A model generated the notes under the pieces. It did not search any database. It had not been told where the DNA came from and was given only the letters and a program-made list of their open reading frames with translations. A program made the translations under genes and the position numbers. A stretch of DNA of 64,000 nt from Palsa-601 sp963801185 (GTDB taxonomy: Bacteria; Actinomycetota; Acidimicrobiia; Acidimicrobiales; Bog-793), in NCBI GenBank assembly GCA_963801185.1, contig CAWDDW010000003.1, positions 434,001 to 498,000 on the forward strand. Direction: 5' to 3'. Positions 9,922-18,067 of this stretch are shown here, in pieces; position 1 is the stretch's first letter, and the number at the start of each line of letters is the position of its first letter.

Positions 9922-10123
9922 TCGGCGAGCGAGCGCCCGCCGGCCGCCCATCGTACTCGTTGCCAACATGCAACCACTTCGACGAGGTCAGTCGAGGTGT
10001 TGCCGCTGCCAAGCACTGTTCGAGTACACAAACCGCCGCCTCACCGACCGAGCGCGACGGCATCAACTAGCGCACGCGCAGCGGTACAGCCTGGACGTCG
10101 ACCAGGCCTGCACGGAGCTGTCC

Positions 10124-10154
10124 GGTTGACATAAGATTGCGGTTGACATACGGT
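10124..10154 (+). promoter_or_regulatory. Promoter with duplicated GGTTGACATA for the RES/Xre pair
   Basis: GGTTGACATA occurs at 10124-10133 and again at 10141-10150, 17 bp apart. The first copy supplies a perfect TTGACA -35 (10126-10131); 17 bp later TACGGT (10149-10154) can serve as -10. The repeat overlaps the promoter, so it could also be the antitoxin's operator. The 202 bp between tRNA-Pro and this site show no gene. Confidence 0.45.
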
Positions 10155-10181
10155 TGCAGCTACGAGCAACGAGGAGCTCCG

Positions 10182-10628
10182 ATGTCGATTGCGTGGGCAC
10201 TGGCGGAAGACCCGAAGCGGCTGGCCGGCCAATTGCTGGAGGCCGGCCGTGACGACCCCGCTTGGCTGGCCGCGTTCACGCACGAGTTCGAGTCGCACGC
10301 GCTCCCCCGCGAGCTACCGCGATTCCTCGTCGTATGGGGCTTGTCGCAGTCCGAGGCGGCACGCCTGTTCAAGGTGTCACGCCAAGCGCTGTCGAAGTGG
10401 CTCTCGCACGGCGTACCGGCCGATCGGCTGGAGACGATGGCGGACCTGGCTGCGGCTACCGACCTCCTGGTCCGCTATCTCAAGGCGGACAGGATCCCCG
10501 GCGTGGTCCGTCGGAGGGCCGCGGGGCTGGGCGACAGGTCGCTTGTCGAGCTCGTCGGCGCCGGGGACAGTCACGCGACGCTCGAGGCCTGCCGTGCGAT
10601 GTTCGACTTCACCGCTGTCCAGAGCTGA
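10182..10628 (+). CDS. Xre-type antitoxin of a RES/Xre toxin-antitoxin pair
   Basis: A 148-residue helix-turn-helix protein. The segment GLSQSEAARLFKVSRQALSKW (about 53-73) is the DNA-binding helix-turn-helix; the C-terminal half, with GAGDSHATLEACRAMFDF, matches the toxin-binding domain of Xre/MbcA-like antitoxins. Such proteins neutralise a RES-domain NAD-degrading toxin and repress their own operon. The ATG at 10182 follows GAGGAG and was preferred over the upstream GTG/TTG options. The toxin gene begins six bases after the stop, in the usual antitoxin-first order. Confidence 0.8.
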   Translation: MSIAWALAEDPKRLAGQLLEAGRDDPAWLAAFTHEFESHALPRELPRFLVVWGLSQSEAARLFKVSRQALSKWLSHGVPADRLETMADLAAATDLLVRYLKADRIPGVVRRRAAGLGDRSLVELVGAGDSHATLEACRAMFDFTAVQS

Positions 10629-10634
10629 CTACCC

Positions 10635-11171
10635 ATGCGAACCGAGATGCTGCCCGACGGGCACACCTGGTTGCGGATCGCAGACCCCGCCTGGGAAGAT
10701 CCGCTCGACCCCACGTTCGCGGCGACTCATGGCCAGCGGTGGAACCCGCCGAACAGCTTCCCGGTGCTGTACCTGAACGAGGACCTCGTAACCGCGAGGC
10801 TGAACCTGCGGCAGTTCATCGCCGGCTGGCCCTACGAGCCGGAGGACCTCCGCGACGACACCGGGCCGTGCCTCGTGTCGGCTCGCCTGCCTCGCGCTCA
10901 ACTAGTTGCGGACCTCCATACCCGAGAGGGTCTCGCGGTCGTCGGCCTGCCTGCTACCTACCCGCTCGACCGCAATCGGAGGCTGATCGGACACAACCGT
11001 TGTCAGCCGGTAGGCACGGAGGTTCACCGTCAAGGTCTTCGCGGTCTGCGCTGCCGCTCAGCACGCGCACCGGACGGGGCTGGCCGAGAGCTGGCGTGGT
11101 TCCCCGCAACTGCCCGAAGCCTGGCCCGCCACGAGGGATCCACCCCATTCGAGGCGTGGTTTTACGCCTGA
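10635..11171 (+). CDS. RES-domain toxin (probable NAD+ phosphorylase/glycohydrolase)
   Basis: A 178-residue protein with the RES fold. The hallmark residues are visible: Arg in QRWNPPNSFPVLYLNED (about 36-52), the following LVTARLNL segment, and a late conserved Ser in GLRCRSARAPDGAGRELAW. Characterised RES toxins degrade NAD+, which stalls growth when the antitoxin is lost. The reading frame is complete and of family length, so the pair appears functional. It is tightly spaced after the antitoxin gene and sits near a tRNA, a frequent location for acquired modules. The 105 bp after it hold nothing obvious. Confidence 0.8.
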   Translation: MRTEMLPDGHTWLRIADPAWEDPLDPTFAATHGQRWNPPNSFPVLYLNEDLVTARLNLRQFIAGWPYEPEDLRDDTGPCLVSARLPRAQLVADLHTREGLAVVGLPATYPLDRNRRLIGHNRCQPVGTEVHRQGLRGLRCRSARAPDGAGRELAWFPATARSLARHEGSTPFEAWFYA

Positions 11172-11276
11172 GATCAGGTGCAAGGAGAGCAGGTTCCCCT
11201 CGGCCCGCCGCGTCCGCAAGCAGCCGCCCGCTCCTCCCGGTCGAGCGCTTCAATGCAACCGAGTATCTATGACAGA

Positions 11277-12080
11277 TCAGCCCTCGCCACCGTTCGATGC
11301 CACAGGCGCCGCAGGGGCCGCAGGGGCTTGGACCACGACCTTGTCGACCCGGCGGCGGTCCATCTCGGCAACGCGGTAGGTCCAGCCGTCTTTCTCGACC
11401 GACTCAAGCTCGGTCGGGATCCGCCCGAACAGGTCGAAGATGAAGCCGCCGAGTGTCACGTAGTCACCTTCGGGTATCGGGGCGCCGATCTCCTCGCGGA
11501 CATCGTCGACCGACGTTGAGCCGTCCACGAGCCACCGGGACTGGTCCACTCGCTCGATCTCCGGGGCTGCCGCCTCGTCATACTCGTCCTGCAGGTCGCC
11601 GACGAGCTCGCTTACGAGAGCGTTGATCGTCAACACCCCCGCCACCCCGCCGTGCTCGTCCACGACGACGGCGAAGCTCCGGCGCAACCTACGCATCTCG
11701 GCCAACAGCTCGAGAACCAAGCGCGACTCGGGCACGAGATACGGCTCCCGGAGCCGCTTGGAGACCTCCTCTGTGCTCGGCACAGTCGCGCTGTCAAGAG
11801 CGCCGAGGTGGAAGATGTCCTTCACGTACAGCACGCCGGCCAACTGGTCGAGATCGCCCTCGTAGACGGGGAAGTGGGAGTGCGCGGAGCGCCGGACCGC
11901 CCGAGCCACGTCCTCGTAGCTGACCGGCTCTTCCAGGGCTACGACGTCCACCCGGGGTGTCATCACCTCACGGGCGGTCGTGTCCCGCAAGGACGCGAGG
12001 CGTCGCTCGATCAGCAGCTCTTGCTCGGAGCGAACCGCAGCGGCCTTCGACTCGGCCGCTTGGTGACGGCGTTTGAACAT
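11277..12080 (-). CDS. CBS-domain CorC/HlyC family protein (soluble form)
   Basis: The 267-residue protein contains a CBS pair (about 35-155, starting ARVVMTPR-like AREVMTPRVDVVALE, with GVLYVKDIFHL and VVDEHGGVAGVLT) and a C-terminal CorC_HlyC transporter-associated domain (about 165-255, DEIGAPIPEGDYVTLGGFI-like). There is no N-terminal DUF21 membrane domain, so it corresponds to CorC rather than to membrane CNNM/HlyC proteins. The family affects magnesium and cobalt efflux. It is the last gene of a minus-strand run that starts at the GET3-like pair. Confidence 0.85.
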   Translation of the reverse strand: MFKRRHQAAESKAAAVRSEQELLIERRLASLRDTTAREVMTPRVDVVALEEPVSYEDVARAVRRSAHSHFPVYEGDLDQLAGVLYVKDIFHLGALDSATVPSTEEVSKRLREPYLVPESRLVLELLAEMRRLRRSFAVVVDEHGGVAGVLTINALVSELVGDLQDEYDEAAAPEIERVDQSRWLVDGSTSVDDVREEIGAPIPEGDYVTLGGFIFDLFGRIPTELESVEKDGWTYRVAEMDRRRVDKVVVQAPAAPAAPVASNGGEG

Positions 12081-12116
12081 GGGTACCGGCGGTCCGGGGC
12101 GCCCGGGTGTCCGGCC

Positions 12117-12560
12117 CTAGCCTGCGGCCGGCTCGGCCGCTGCCACTTCGCAAGGCAGGGGCAGCGGCTTGTACGACTCGTCGTGGTAGGTGCCGCCTTC
12201 GAGCAGTGCCCTGGCGGCCTTCCGCAGCCTCAGGGAATCGAACGGTTTGACAAGCCACCCCTCGGCGTCGGACCGCTTGGCCATGAAGACGTCGGCCCGC
12301 CGGTCCATCAGCATCAGCACGGGCACGTGCTCGGCCCGGTCACCGGACTCCTCGAGCCTCAGGTCCATGCAGATAGCTATCCCGCCCATGCTGCCGACCT
12401 GGAGGTCCGTGATGACGAGGTCGGGCGGGTCGAGAGCGACCGCGTCACGGACCAGGTCACCGGAGTGGAGCTCGCGGACCGTCGTCTCGCCGTCTTCGAG
12501 AGCTGACCGCAACTCGGCGAGGACCGAGGGCGCGTCGCTGACGATGAGGATGTCAGGCAC
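12117..12560 (-). CDS. Stand-alone response regulator receiver protein
   Basis: A 147-residue CheY-like receiver without output domain. DILIVSDAPS supplies the acidic pocket, DLVITDLQ the phosphoacceptor Asp (about 52) and GWLVKPFD the conserved Lys-Pro. A 25-residue Pro/Ala-rich tail follows the domain. Its start overlaps the end of the upstream ATPase gene by eight bases, so the two are probably co-translated. No histidine kinase is adjacent. It may signal by protein-protein contact with the ATPase pair, which is inference from position only. Confidence 0.8.
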   Translation of the reverse strand: MPDILIVSDAPSVLAELRSALEDGETTVRELHSGDLVRDAVALDPPDLVITDLQVGSMGGIAICMDLRLEESGDRAEHVPVLMLMDRRADVFMAKRSDAEGWLVKPFDSLRLRKAARALLEGGTYHDESYKPLPLPCEVAAAEPAAG

Positions 12561-13689
12561 GCCCGGAGGCTACCTGGCCGACCACGTACTCGGCCACGAG
12601 GGTGAGGCCCGCTAGGTCGTGGACGTCGTCCCGCAGGTACGGCACCTCGGCGACCGCCCCCTCGACGCCACCCTCGAGCAGCCTCAGATAACCCCGTTCC
12701 TCCCCGACCACGAACTCGAGGTCGGCCAAGTTCTGGCGAAGCGCTGCCAGCAGCGCCCGGGCCTCCTCAACGTCAGAAGGCGGCGGGACGATCTCGTCCT
12801 CGGAGATGTCGATCACTCCAGGCCCCAGCTCACCGGCACGGAAGTCGGGGTGCACGCGGTTCATCACGAGCGCTGCCACCGGCAACCCGGCCTCCGCCAG
12901 CCGAGCCGAGAAGAAACGCGCCTCGGACACCGAGTCCCGCCTCGGTGCTGCCACCAGGACGAATGCAGTCCCCGGGTCCGCCAGCAGCTGCTCGACCCTG
13001 GTCGCCCGTTCACGAAAACCCTGCTCCATCCCCTCGAACGCCCGGAAGAACGCCATGGCGTCTTCCACGATCTCGCTCCCCGCCACCCGGGAGATCGTCC
13101 GCAAGAAGGCGTGCGTGGCGACCGACAGCGCCTTCATCGATGCCCTGCCCGGCATCAGCAAGAGCCTGAAGACCCGGTTCTCCAAGAAGCGTGTGAGCCG
13201 GCCGGGGGCATCGAGGAAGTCGAGTGCGTTCCTCGTGGGAGGCGTGTCCACCACGACGAGGTCGAAGTCACCCGACTCGTGCAGCTCGTACAGCTTCTCC
13301 GCCGCCATGTACTCCTGCGTCCCCGACAGCGCGGAGGTGAGGTTCCGGTACAAGGGGTTCGCCAGTATGCGTTGGGCCTGCTCGGGCGTCTCGGAGTAAC
13401 GGTCGACGAGGTCGTCGAACGTGCCCTTCGCGTCAAGCATCAGCGCCGAGAGCTGGCCTGTCCAATCCCCCTCGATCCGGCTGGCGGTGTTCTCGAGCGA
13501 CCCGAGTCCGAGGGCATCGGCGAGGCGGCGGGCCGGGTCGATGGTCACGACGCAAGCCTTCCGCCCGGCCTGGGCACCCGCCAAGGCGATCGCGGCAGAC
13601 GTTGTCGTCTTCCCCGCCCCGCCCGAGCCACAGCAGATGATGATCGACCGCTCCCGGACGAGTTGGCCGAGGTCGTGAGCAGCCGCCAT
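12553..13689 (-). CDS. GET3/ArsA-like ATPase, second of a pair (Rv3680-like)
   Basis: The 378-residue P-loop ATPase has GSGGAGKTT at 21-29, a switch I-like VVTIDPARRLADALGLG, and the switch II region LVVVDTPPTRNALDFL. It matches the larger partner of the mycobacterial two-ATPase system (Rv3679/Rv3680), which is implicated in tolerance to metabolic and nitrosative stress. Unlike its partner it lacks the signature Lys before GG in the deviant Walker A (Ser instead). Its ATG overlaps the stop of the upstream ATPase gene by one base (TGATG), so the two are produced together and probably form a heterodimer. Arsenite transport is unlikely: no ArsB and no metal-site Cys triad is present. Confidence 0.85.
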   Translation of the reverse strand: MAAAHDLGQLVRERSIIICCGSGGAGKTTTSAAIALAGAQAGRKACVVTIDPARRLADALGLGSLENTASRIEGDWTGQLSALMLDAKGTFDDLVDRYSETPEQAQRILANPLYRNLTSALSGTQEYMAAEKLYELHESGDFDLVVVDTPPTRNALDFLDAPGRLTRFLENRVFRLLLMPGRASMKALSVATHAFLRTISRVAGSEIVEDAMAFFRAFEGMEQGFRERATRVEQLLADPGTAFVLVAAPRRDSVSEARFFSARLAEAGLPVAALVMNRVHPDFRAGELGPGVIDISEDEIVPPPSDVEEARALLAALRQNLADLEFVVGEERGYLRLLEGGVEGAVAEVPYLRDDVHDLAGLTLVAEYVVGQVASGRA

Positions 13690-14798
13690 CAGCCGGCCTC
13701 CTCCGCGACCTCGTCCGCGCCGTCGACATCGGCAATCGCTGCGCCGTCGGCAACTTCTGCGTCGACCGCGACGTCGCTCCGCCGGGTGGCCGCAGCGAGC
13801 TCGTCGGCGTCGATCCCGTCGATGGCCTCCCCGAGTGCCTCGGCGAGAGGCCCGATCTGTGCGGGCCCGATCTCTGCGTGGAAGACGTACGGGAGGCGCA
13901 GCTCGGGAAGGGGCAGGTCCGCCTCGAGCCTCCTGATCTGCTCCTCTTGGAGGCGCTCTCGCCCGAGGCGAAACGCCGCAGCACTCCTCAACGCCACCCG
14001 CTCACCCTCGCCGAGCGACTCACCAGCCGCCTCGGCCACCGCGTCCACGCCCGCGCCCAACCCCGCTATCTGCTGGTAGCAGGCGTTGACGATGACCGGC
14101 CCGAGCAGCACGCCGACCTCGTCCTCGAACCGGTAGGCGGTCTCGATCAGCTCGTTCACCGGTGTCTCCTCGGGCAGTGTCACGAGCATGACCTGGCAAC
14201 GGTCGGGATCGTGCAGCATCTCCACAACCTCGGCGGCCTGGGACCGCAACGGTCCGCCCCGGGCCGCATCGAGCAATCCGCTGGCACTCGTCAAGAAACG
14301 CACCGCGTGCCCCGTCGCCGGGGCGTCCAGGATCACGAGGTCAGCGCCCCCGGCACGCTCGATCTGCTTCACCTTGCCGAGCACGAGGATCTCCCGGATC
14401 CCGGGGATGGCGGTCGCCACGACATCGAGCACGCCTGTCGAGACGAGCCGCTTGGCGACGCGCTTCAGCCCGTGATCCATCAGGTACTCGAGCAAGGCGT
14501 CGTCCGGGGTGATCACCCGGGCCCGGACCCGGCCGTGGCCCTCGGCCTGGTAGACGGCCTGCTCCTCGTAGGAGAAGCTCTTGAGGGCCCCGAACAGCGC
14601 CGGGAGCGCCCCGGAGTCGTCAAGGGCGACGACTAGGACGTCGAGGCCGGTGTCGGCGGCCATCCTCGCGAGCGCGGCGGCAACCGTGGTCTTGCCGACC
14701 CCGCCCTTGCCTGCGACGACGAGAACCCTGCTCTGCCTGCAGAACGCCTCTCTGTCCATTCTGACGGCGACACTACCGGCGCCAGCGAGAACGGCCAT
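13689..14798 (-). CDS. GET3/ArsA-like ATPase, first of a pair (Rv3679-like)
   Basis: This 369-residue ATPase has the complete deviant Walker A GKGGVGKTT (30-38), whose first Lys reaches across the dimer in the ArsA/GET3/MinD class. LVILDAPATGHAVRFL is switch II. TAIPGIREILVLGKVKQIE and the region around it are typical of the Rv3679 subfamily. The C-terminal 40 residues are Ala/Asp-rich and low in complexity. The first ATG (14798) follows a run of seven A on the minus strand; the ATG at 14759 is an alternative. The whiB gene is divergent, as in mycobacteria, which supports a shared regulatory region at 14799-14989. Confidence 0.85.
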   Translation of the reverse strand: MAVLAGAGSVAVRMDREAFCRQSRVLVVAGKGGVGKTTVAAALARMAADTGLDVLVVALDDSGALPALFGALKSFSYEEQAVYQAEGHGRVRARVITPDDALLEYLMDHGLKRVAKRLVSTGVLDVVATAIPGIREILVLGKVKQIERAGGADLVILDAPATGHAVRFLTSASGLLDAARGGPLRSQAAEVVEMLHDPDRCQVMLVTLPEETPVNELIETAYRFEDEVGVLLGPVIVNACYQQIAGLGAGVDAVAEAAGESLGEGERVALRSAAAFRLGRERLQEEQIRRLEADLPLPELRLPYVFHAEIGPAQIGPLAEALGEAIDGIDADELAAATRRSDVAVDAEVADGAAIADVDGADEVAEEAG

Positions 14799-14989
14799 TT
14801 TTTTGGAAAGGTTCCTCTTGTAACCGTGATTACTCAGCGGTATGGTCTCGTCAGTCGTCCTGGCAACAGGGCGGACGATCGGTGATCGGGAGGCTCCGGC
14901 CCAGGGGGGTGTCGGGAGTGGCCCGAGTAGCGGTGCGGGGGGAGCGTGCCACGGACCCGGTTGTCAGGTGACCGATCTAGGAGGGGCAC

Positions 14990-15295
14990 GTGGTCGCCAA
15001 TCAGCACGAGGACATGTGGCAACTCAGGGCCGCCTGCCGTGGCCCGCAGGCCGTCGTCTTCTTCCCGCCGTCCTATGTGGAGCGCAAGGAGGAGAGAGTC
15101 GGGCGCGAGCGTGAGGCGAAGGCGATCTGCCGGTCTTGCTGCGTCCGCGAGGACTGCCTCGAGTACGCGCTCCGGATCAAGGAGCCGCACGGCATCTGGG
15201 GCGGCTTGAACGAGTCCGAACGCAAGCAGATCCTGGACCGCCGCGCGAGCGCGAGTGGGGCCGTCCCGCGACCAGCGGGCCTGACGGCCCGCTGA
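14990..15295 (+). CDS. whiB: WhiB-family iron-sulfur transcription factor
   Basis: A 101-residue WhiB protein. Four cysteines in WhiB spacing (16, 47, 50, 56; AICRSCCVREDC holds three of them) bind a 4Fe-4S cluster, followed by the G(I/V)WGG turn (GIWGGL) and a basic C-terminus. Cys51 is an extra. The GTG at 14990 follows GGAGGGG. These proteins sense redox state and nitric oxide and bind the sigma factor. The gene is divergent from the GET3-like pair, the position of whiB4 in mycobacteria, but the protein is too short here to fix the subclass with certainty. Confidence 0.92.
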   Translation: MVANQHEDMWQLRAACRGPQAVVFFPPSYVERKEERVGREREAKAICRSCCVREDCLEYALRIKEPHGIWGGLNESERKQILDRRASASGAVPRPAGLTAR

Positions 15296-15416
15296 CCCGG
15301 CCTGAGCACACGAGCCCCCGGATCCGGTATCGACCGTGAGCCCTCCGCGCCCTGCGCTTTCGCGCGCCGGCGAGAAGTAACACACAATTCATCCGGACGT
15401 TCGGATATTTTTACCG

Positions 15417-16338
15417 ATGGTGTTCCGACTCCCCTCCGTCCTAGGCCCACTGACCCGGCTCACGTCGGTGGCCGACGACAGGGTGAGGATGCAGGACGAG
15501 ATCTGCCGCATCGACAGCCGCTCGTACGGTTACGGGCTCGTCGAGGGGCCGGGGCCGACGGTTGTCCTCATCCACGGCTGGGGCCTCGCCCACAATTCCT
15601 ACCGGGCGGCGGCGGAGGCGATCGCCCTGCAGGGCTTCCGCGTGATCGTGCCGGATCTCCCCGGTTTTGGGGGGCTCCGACCTGCCCCTGCTCGGGATGT
15701 CCTTCGCGACCTACTCCCGGGCGATCCGTCGCTTCCTCGAGGAATGCCACGACGTCGCCGGCGAGGCGGTCCACCTCGTCGGGCATTCCTTCGGCGGTGG
15801 CGTCGTGGCGCAGCTCGCCCACGAAGCACCCGAGCTCGTCCGCTCGGTGGTGCTCGTCTCGGGCGTGAGCGGGGGGACCTGGCACCGTGACGAGGCTGCA
15901 GAGCGGCCCCTCGCGGACCGGCCGCTCTGGGACTGGGGGGTCCACCTGCTCCAAGAGTTCCCCGTCGGGCAATTCCCCGTGGCCGCTATCAGCGTGCTGC
16001 GCGATCTCTCCCACAACCTCGTGTGGCACCTGCCGAACCTGGGCTTCGTGGCGAACATGATCCGCCGGAGCGACCTGCGCCTCGAGCTCGCCAAAGTCCG
16101 CGACAAGGACGTCCCCGCAGCAGTGGTGTGGGCGACGGGCGACCGCGTGATCACCCGGGCCTCGTTCGACGACCAGTGCGAGGCACTCGGCATCGACGGC
16201 ACAGTGGTCGAGGGCAACCACGGCTGGCCCTTCTCGAGCCCGGCCTCGTTCGCCCGCACCGTTGCCGAGCTCGTGCGTTCGATGGATCGCTCGGCTTCTT
16301 GCGACCCGTACACGTCGGGGGCGACCTGCCCGAGCTGA
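15417..16338 (+). pseudogene. Alpha/beta hydrolase, frameshifted in a G-run
   Basis: The first part (from ATG 15417) carries the oxyanion-hole segment VVLIHGWGLAHNSY. The second part carries the nucleophile elbow HLVGHSFGGG and, near the end, VWATGDRVI plus the catalytic-His region GNHGWPF. The two parts lie in different frames. The switch is at a run of six G (15669-15674): with five G the sequence reads PGFGGSDLPLLGMSF without a gap. The restored protein is about 306 residues, normal for the family. Its end overlaps the NUDIX gene. The substrate is unknown. An extra G from sequencing is the simplest explanation; a true +1 mutation cannot be excluded. Confidence 0.75.
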
Positions 16339-17168
16339 TCGTCCCGCGCGATGCGTCGACGATCATGCTCGTCCGCGACCGGCCTGAGGGCATGGAAGTC
16401 CTCATGTTGCGCCGCAACCTCGCCTCGAGCTGGGTCGGAGGCGCGCACCTCTTCCCCGGCGGCGCCGTCGACACCGAGGACGGCTCACCCGGCCTCGCCG
16501 GGCGGTCACCGGGTCGGAGCGACGCCGAGGCGAGCCGCATCCTCGGCGTTGGCTCCGGAGGGCTCGCCTCGTTCGTAGCCGCGATCCGGGAGTGCTTCGA
16601 GGAGGCGGGGATCCTGCTCGCCTCGCGCCCTGACGGAACGGCGATCGACCTCTCCACGAGCTTGACGGCGTCCCGGTTCGTCGAGCACCGGCGCCGCCTG
16701 AACGCCCGGGAGCTCTCGTTCACCGAACTCTGCGAGCTGGAGGACCTGGAGCTCGCGACCGGGCGCCTCTGGTACTTCTCGCACTGGATCACGCCCGAGG
16801 GGTCGCCGCGGAGGTACGACACGCGTTTCTTCGTCGCCGCCATGCCGGCTGGGCAGACGGCCCTCCACGACGACATCGAGGTCATCGACGCGATCTGGAT
16901 CTCGCCGGCCGAGGCGTTGCGGCGGCATCGGGCCGGCGAGATCGACATGCTGTTCCCGACGATGAAGAACCTGCAGGCAATCGGGCGCTTCGAGCACTCC
17001 GCAGAGCTGCTCGAGGCATCGGCGGCTGTCGAGGTGCCGACGATCCTCCCGAAGATCACCGTCGCCGACCAGGGCGTACGTATCCTGTTGCCTGGCGACG
17101 AGGGCTACGAGACGGCGGCCGGCGTCGGTGAGGAGATCGCCTTCCCCGACCGGTCACGACGGCAATGA
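16299..17168 (+). CDS. NUDIX hydrolase, NUDT7/19-like
   Basis: About 289 residues if started at TTG 16299; no ATG precedes the first beta strand (ASTIMLVRD), so the start is uncertain and may lie up to 16371. The NUDIX box is partly altered: RECFEEAGIL is the REUxEExGU core, but the glutamate normally seven residues before it is missing. Long insertions before the box and the SFVAAIREC spacing resemble NUDT7/NUDT19-type enzymes, which cleave CoA derivatives. The gene overlaps the broken hydrolase upstream and the MBL gene downstream (four bases), so the three form one operon. Confidence 0.75.
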   Translation: MRPVHVGGDLPELIVPRDASTIMLVRDRPEGMEVLMLRRNLASSWVGGAHLFPGGAVDTEDGSPGLAGRSPGRSDAEASRILGVGSGGLASFVAAIRECFEEAGILLASRPDGTAIDLSTSLTASRFVEHRRRLNARELSFTELCELEDLELATGRLWYFSHWITPEGSPRRYDTRFFVAAMPAGQTALHDDIEVIDAIWISPAEALRRHRAGEIDMLFPTMKNLQAIGRFEHSAELLEASAAVEVPTILPKITVADQGVRILLPGDEGYETAAGVGEEIAFPDRSRRQ

Positions 17169-18067
17169 TCACCGATCGCTCCCTCGAGGTCCCCGTCCCC
17201 GGGGAACTCGTCGAGGTTGTCCCGTGGGTGACGCGCCTGACGGCGCCCAACCCCTCGATCATGACCGGGCCTGGAACCAATACCTACCTGGTGGGCGACC
17301 GGCACCTCGTGGTCATCGACCCGGGGCCCGAGGACGACGCCCATCTCGACGCCATCGCGACGGCAGCCGAGAGCTACGGCCGGTTGGAGGCCGTGATCGT
17401 CACACATACCCACTCCGATCACGCGCCAGGGGCTCGGGGCCTCGCGGAGCGCACCGGGGCGGTGGTGCTGGGGTTCGACGAGCGGGCGGGTTTCGTGCCG
17501 GACCTGCGGATCACCGAAGGTGACGTTGTCGACCTCGGTGACCTGGCGATCCGCGCCGTGCACACCCCCGGTCACGCATCGGATCACCTCTGTTACATGA
17601 TCGACGAGCCGATGCGGCTCCTGTTCTCCGGCGACCACATCATGGGCGGTTCGACCGTCGTGATCGCCCCTCCCGACGGTGACATGGCGGCCTACCTCGC
17701 CTCGCTCGACCGGCTGCTCGGCGAGACGCCGGCGATCGATGCCATCGTCCCTGGTCACGGGCCGGTGATGTCCGACCCGATTGCCGTCATCAGCGGCTAC
17801 CGGGCCCACCGGCTTGCCCGTGAGGCTGCGGTCCTCACGGCGCTCGAGGCACGCCGGGACGCGACGATCGAGGAGATAGTGGCGGACGTCTACACCGACG
17901 TGCCGGAAATCCTGCACCCGATCGCCAGGTACTCGGTCTGGGCACACCTGCGGAAGCTGCGGGACGAGGGCAGGGCTGCGAGCGACCAACCCGAGACCGT
18001 CGAGGGTGGCTGGTCGGCTGTCGAGGCCGCGACGGGACCTGTACCGGAGGACGAGCCGGGCTCCTAG
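17165..18067 (+). CDS. MBL-fold hydrolase, LACTB2-like (Rv3677c-like)
   Basis: The 300-residue protein has the zinc motif THTHSDHAPG (about 79-88), later ligands in TPGHASDH and SGDH, and the third His in VPGHGP. Residues about 215-270 form a short winged-helix-like C-terminal domain (TIEEIVADVY... YSVWAHLRKL) found in the LACTB2 subgroup, whose members include endoribonucleases. In M. tuberculosis the corresponding gene lies beside ridA and the GET3-like pair, as here. It overlaps the NUDIX gene by four bases at its start and the convergent mrp gene by four bases at its end. Confidence 0.85.
   Translation: MITDRSLEVPVPGELVEVVPWVTRLTAPNPSIMTGPGTNTYLVGDRHLVVIDPGPEDDAHLDAIATAAESYGRLEAVIVTHTHSDHAPGARGLAERTGAVVLGFDERAGFVPDLRITEGDVVDLGDLAIRAVHTPGHASDHLCYMIDEPMRLLFSGDHIMGGSTVVIAPPDGDMAAYLASLDRLLGETPAIDAIVPGHGPVMSDPIAVISGYRAHRLAREAAVLTALEARRDATIEEIVADVYTDVPEILHPIARYSVWAHLRKLRDEGRAASDQPETVEGGWSAVEAATGPVPEDEPGS

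Noticed and set aside
12619..14079. 486-codon plus-strand ORF opposite the GET3-like pair
   Set aside because: Antisense shadow in GC-rich code; the minus-strand proteins have clear P-loops.
12553..14798. Arsenical efflux ATPase (ArsA)
   Set aside because: No ArsB/ArsD/ArsR linked and no metal-binding Cys set; the match is to the two-gene GET3-like system.
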